Positions 63,550 to 64,000 of a stretch of 64,000 nucleotides of DNA are shown here, in pieces. Within the stretch, counting starts at the first letter, position 1. Each line of letters begins with the position of its first letter. Location of the stretch: assembly GCF_040183065.1 (NCBI RefSeq), contig NC_091119.1, forward strand, positions 208,749,298-208,813,297, in the 5' to 3' direction. A model generated the notes under the pieces. That model was given only the letters and a program-made list of their open reading frames with translations. It ran no database searches and was not told the DNA's origin. Origin of the DNA: Periplaneta americana. Lineage: Eukaryota > Arthropoda > Insecta > Blattodea > Blattidae. Made by a program: the position numbers and the translations under genes.

Positions 63550-64000
63550 CTGCAACGCAAGATTGTCAAGGCTGCACCATATAACTCCTAGCTTCAGATT
63601 TAATTTTCCCGTTCCTTTGTCCTATCATGATTGTTGTATGTACGTACTTTCATCATTGAAATTATAAATCTTCATTATAATTCTTAGTACATATTTTACT
63701 CATATCTTCTGAAAATGTTTTCTTTCTTCCTTATTCATGTTTAATTCTCCCTTGTGTGTATGTGTGTAGCCTACATGTAATTTTCCTCAGTGTTGTATAG
63801 TTATAATTTATGTTTGAATTTGTAATTCTTGTAATTTGTAATATGGGTCACTTACCACTTGCACATTCATTGAGTGTAACTTCTAGCCTTATATTATTTT
63901 GTAATTATTATTTAGTATGTTTGCATTATTTTACTCAACTTCAGCTTGTATAACTACATCAGTTTTTTAGTGTTCTTTAAATATTGGTCTGTAATTATTA
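63550..64000. other. ZP-gene intron running off the window
   Basis: AT-rich with TG-rich patches; no further ZP exon found before the window edge. Confidence 0.5.

Overview
The window reads as an insect nuclear genome, most likely a cockroach (Blattodea, Periplaneta-like). This is an inference from AT-rich DNA, intron-rich host genes, several LINE families, and tRNA-headed SINEs ending in a tail (AGCGTCGTTAAATAACC) that I associate with cockroach sequence. Host genes occupy little of the 64 kb. The rest is nested transposable elements, microsatellites and unclassified AT-rich DNA.

Layout. 1-3.8 kb: AT-rich, no gene found. 3.84-6.04 kb: a complete hAT transposon with an intact 494-aa transposase, 19-bp TIRs and an 8-bp target duplication. 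6.36-7.34 kb: a Helitron-like element, with an inverted sister at 21.28-22.45 kb. 7.34-17.0 kb: an RNase H-bearing LINE split by a 6.9-kb Tc1/mariner-type element (T1, 8142-15055). T1 carries a decayed, intron-containing transposase gene, a SINE and an antisense relative of the LINE it sits in. 18.3-24.1 kb: LINE and SINE copies and a first palindromic tRNA element. 24.9-45.2 kb: long plus-strand open exons (740, about 1,150 and about 470 codons, plus a short candidate last exon), repeat-rich and low-complexity, possibly one gene; T1-related MITEs (T2, T3) and other MITEs lie between them. 43.3-44.1 kb: a decayed Crypton-type tyrosine recombinase. 45.4-47.0 kb: an odd AT-rich field of a short motif. 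48.4-49.8 kb: two palindromic elements with a tRNA-like promoter in each arm. 50.1-51.5 kb: a minus-strand leucine-rich-repeat gene. 52.66-53.16 kb: a 46-bp minisatellite with three-unit order. 55.6-56.2 kb: a palindrome inserted in a SINE. 57.6-64 kb: the 3' end of a minus-strand zona pellucida (ZP) domain gene, four exons with matching splice phases, its introns holding LINE, Penelope-like and other transposon debris.

The most unusual signal is a class of palindromic, tRNA-promoter-bearing short elements (23.68-24.10, 48.43-48.89 and 49.38-49.78 kb). Each has inverted arms around a short spacer. The best copy is flanked by a 13-bp target duplication, which suggests that the whole foldback unit moved by retroposition. 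A fourth palindrome (55.66-56.04 kb), with a 15-bp duplication, has a Penelope-related body instead of tRNA heads.

Gene names are withheld where the family is clear but the orthologue is not. No database search was possible, so family calls rest on motifs read from the sequence and on recall of protein families.
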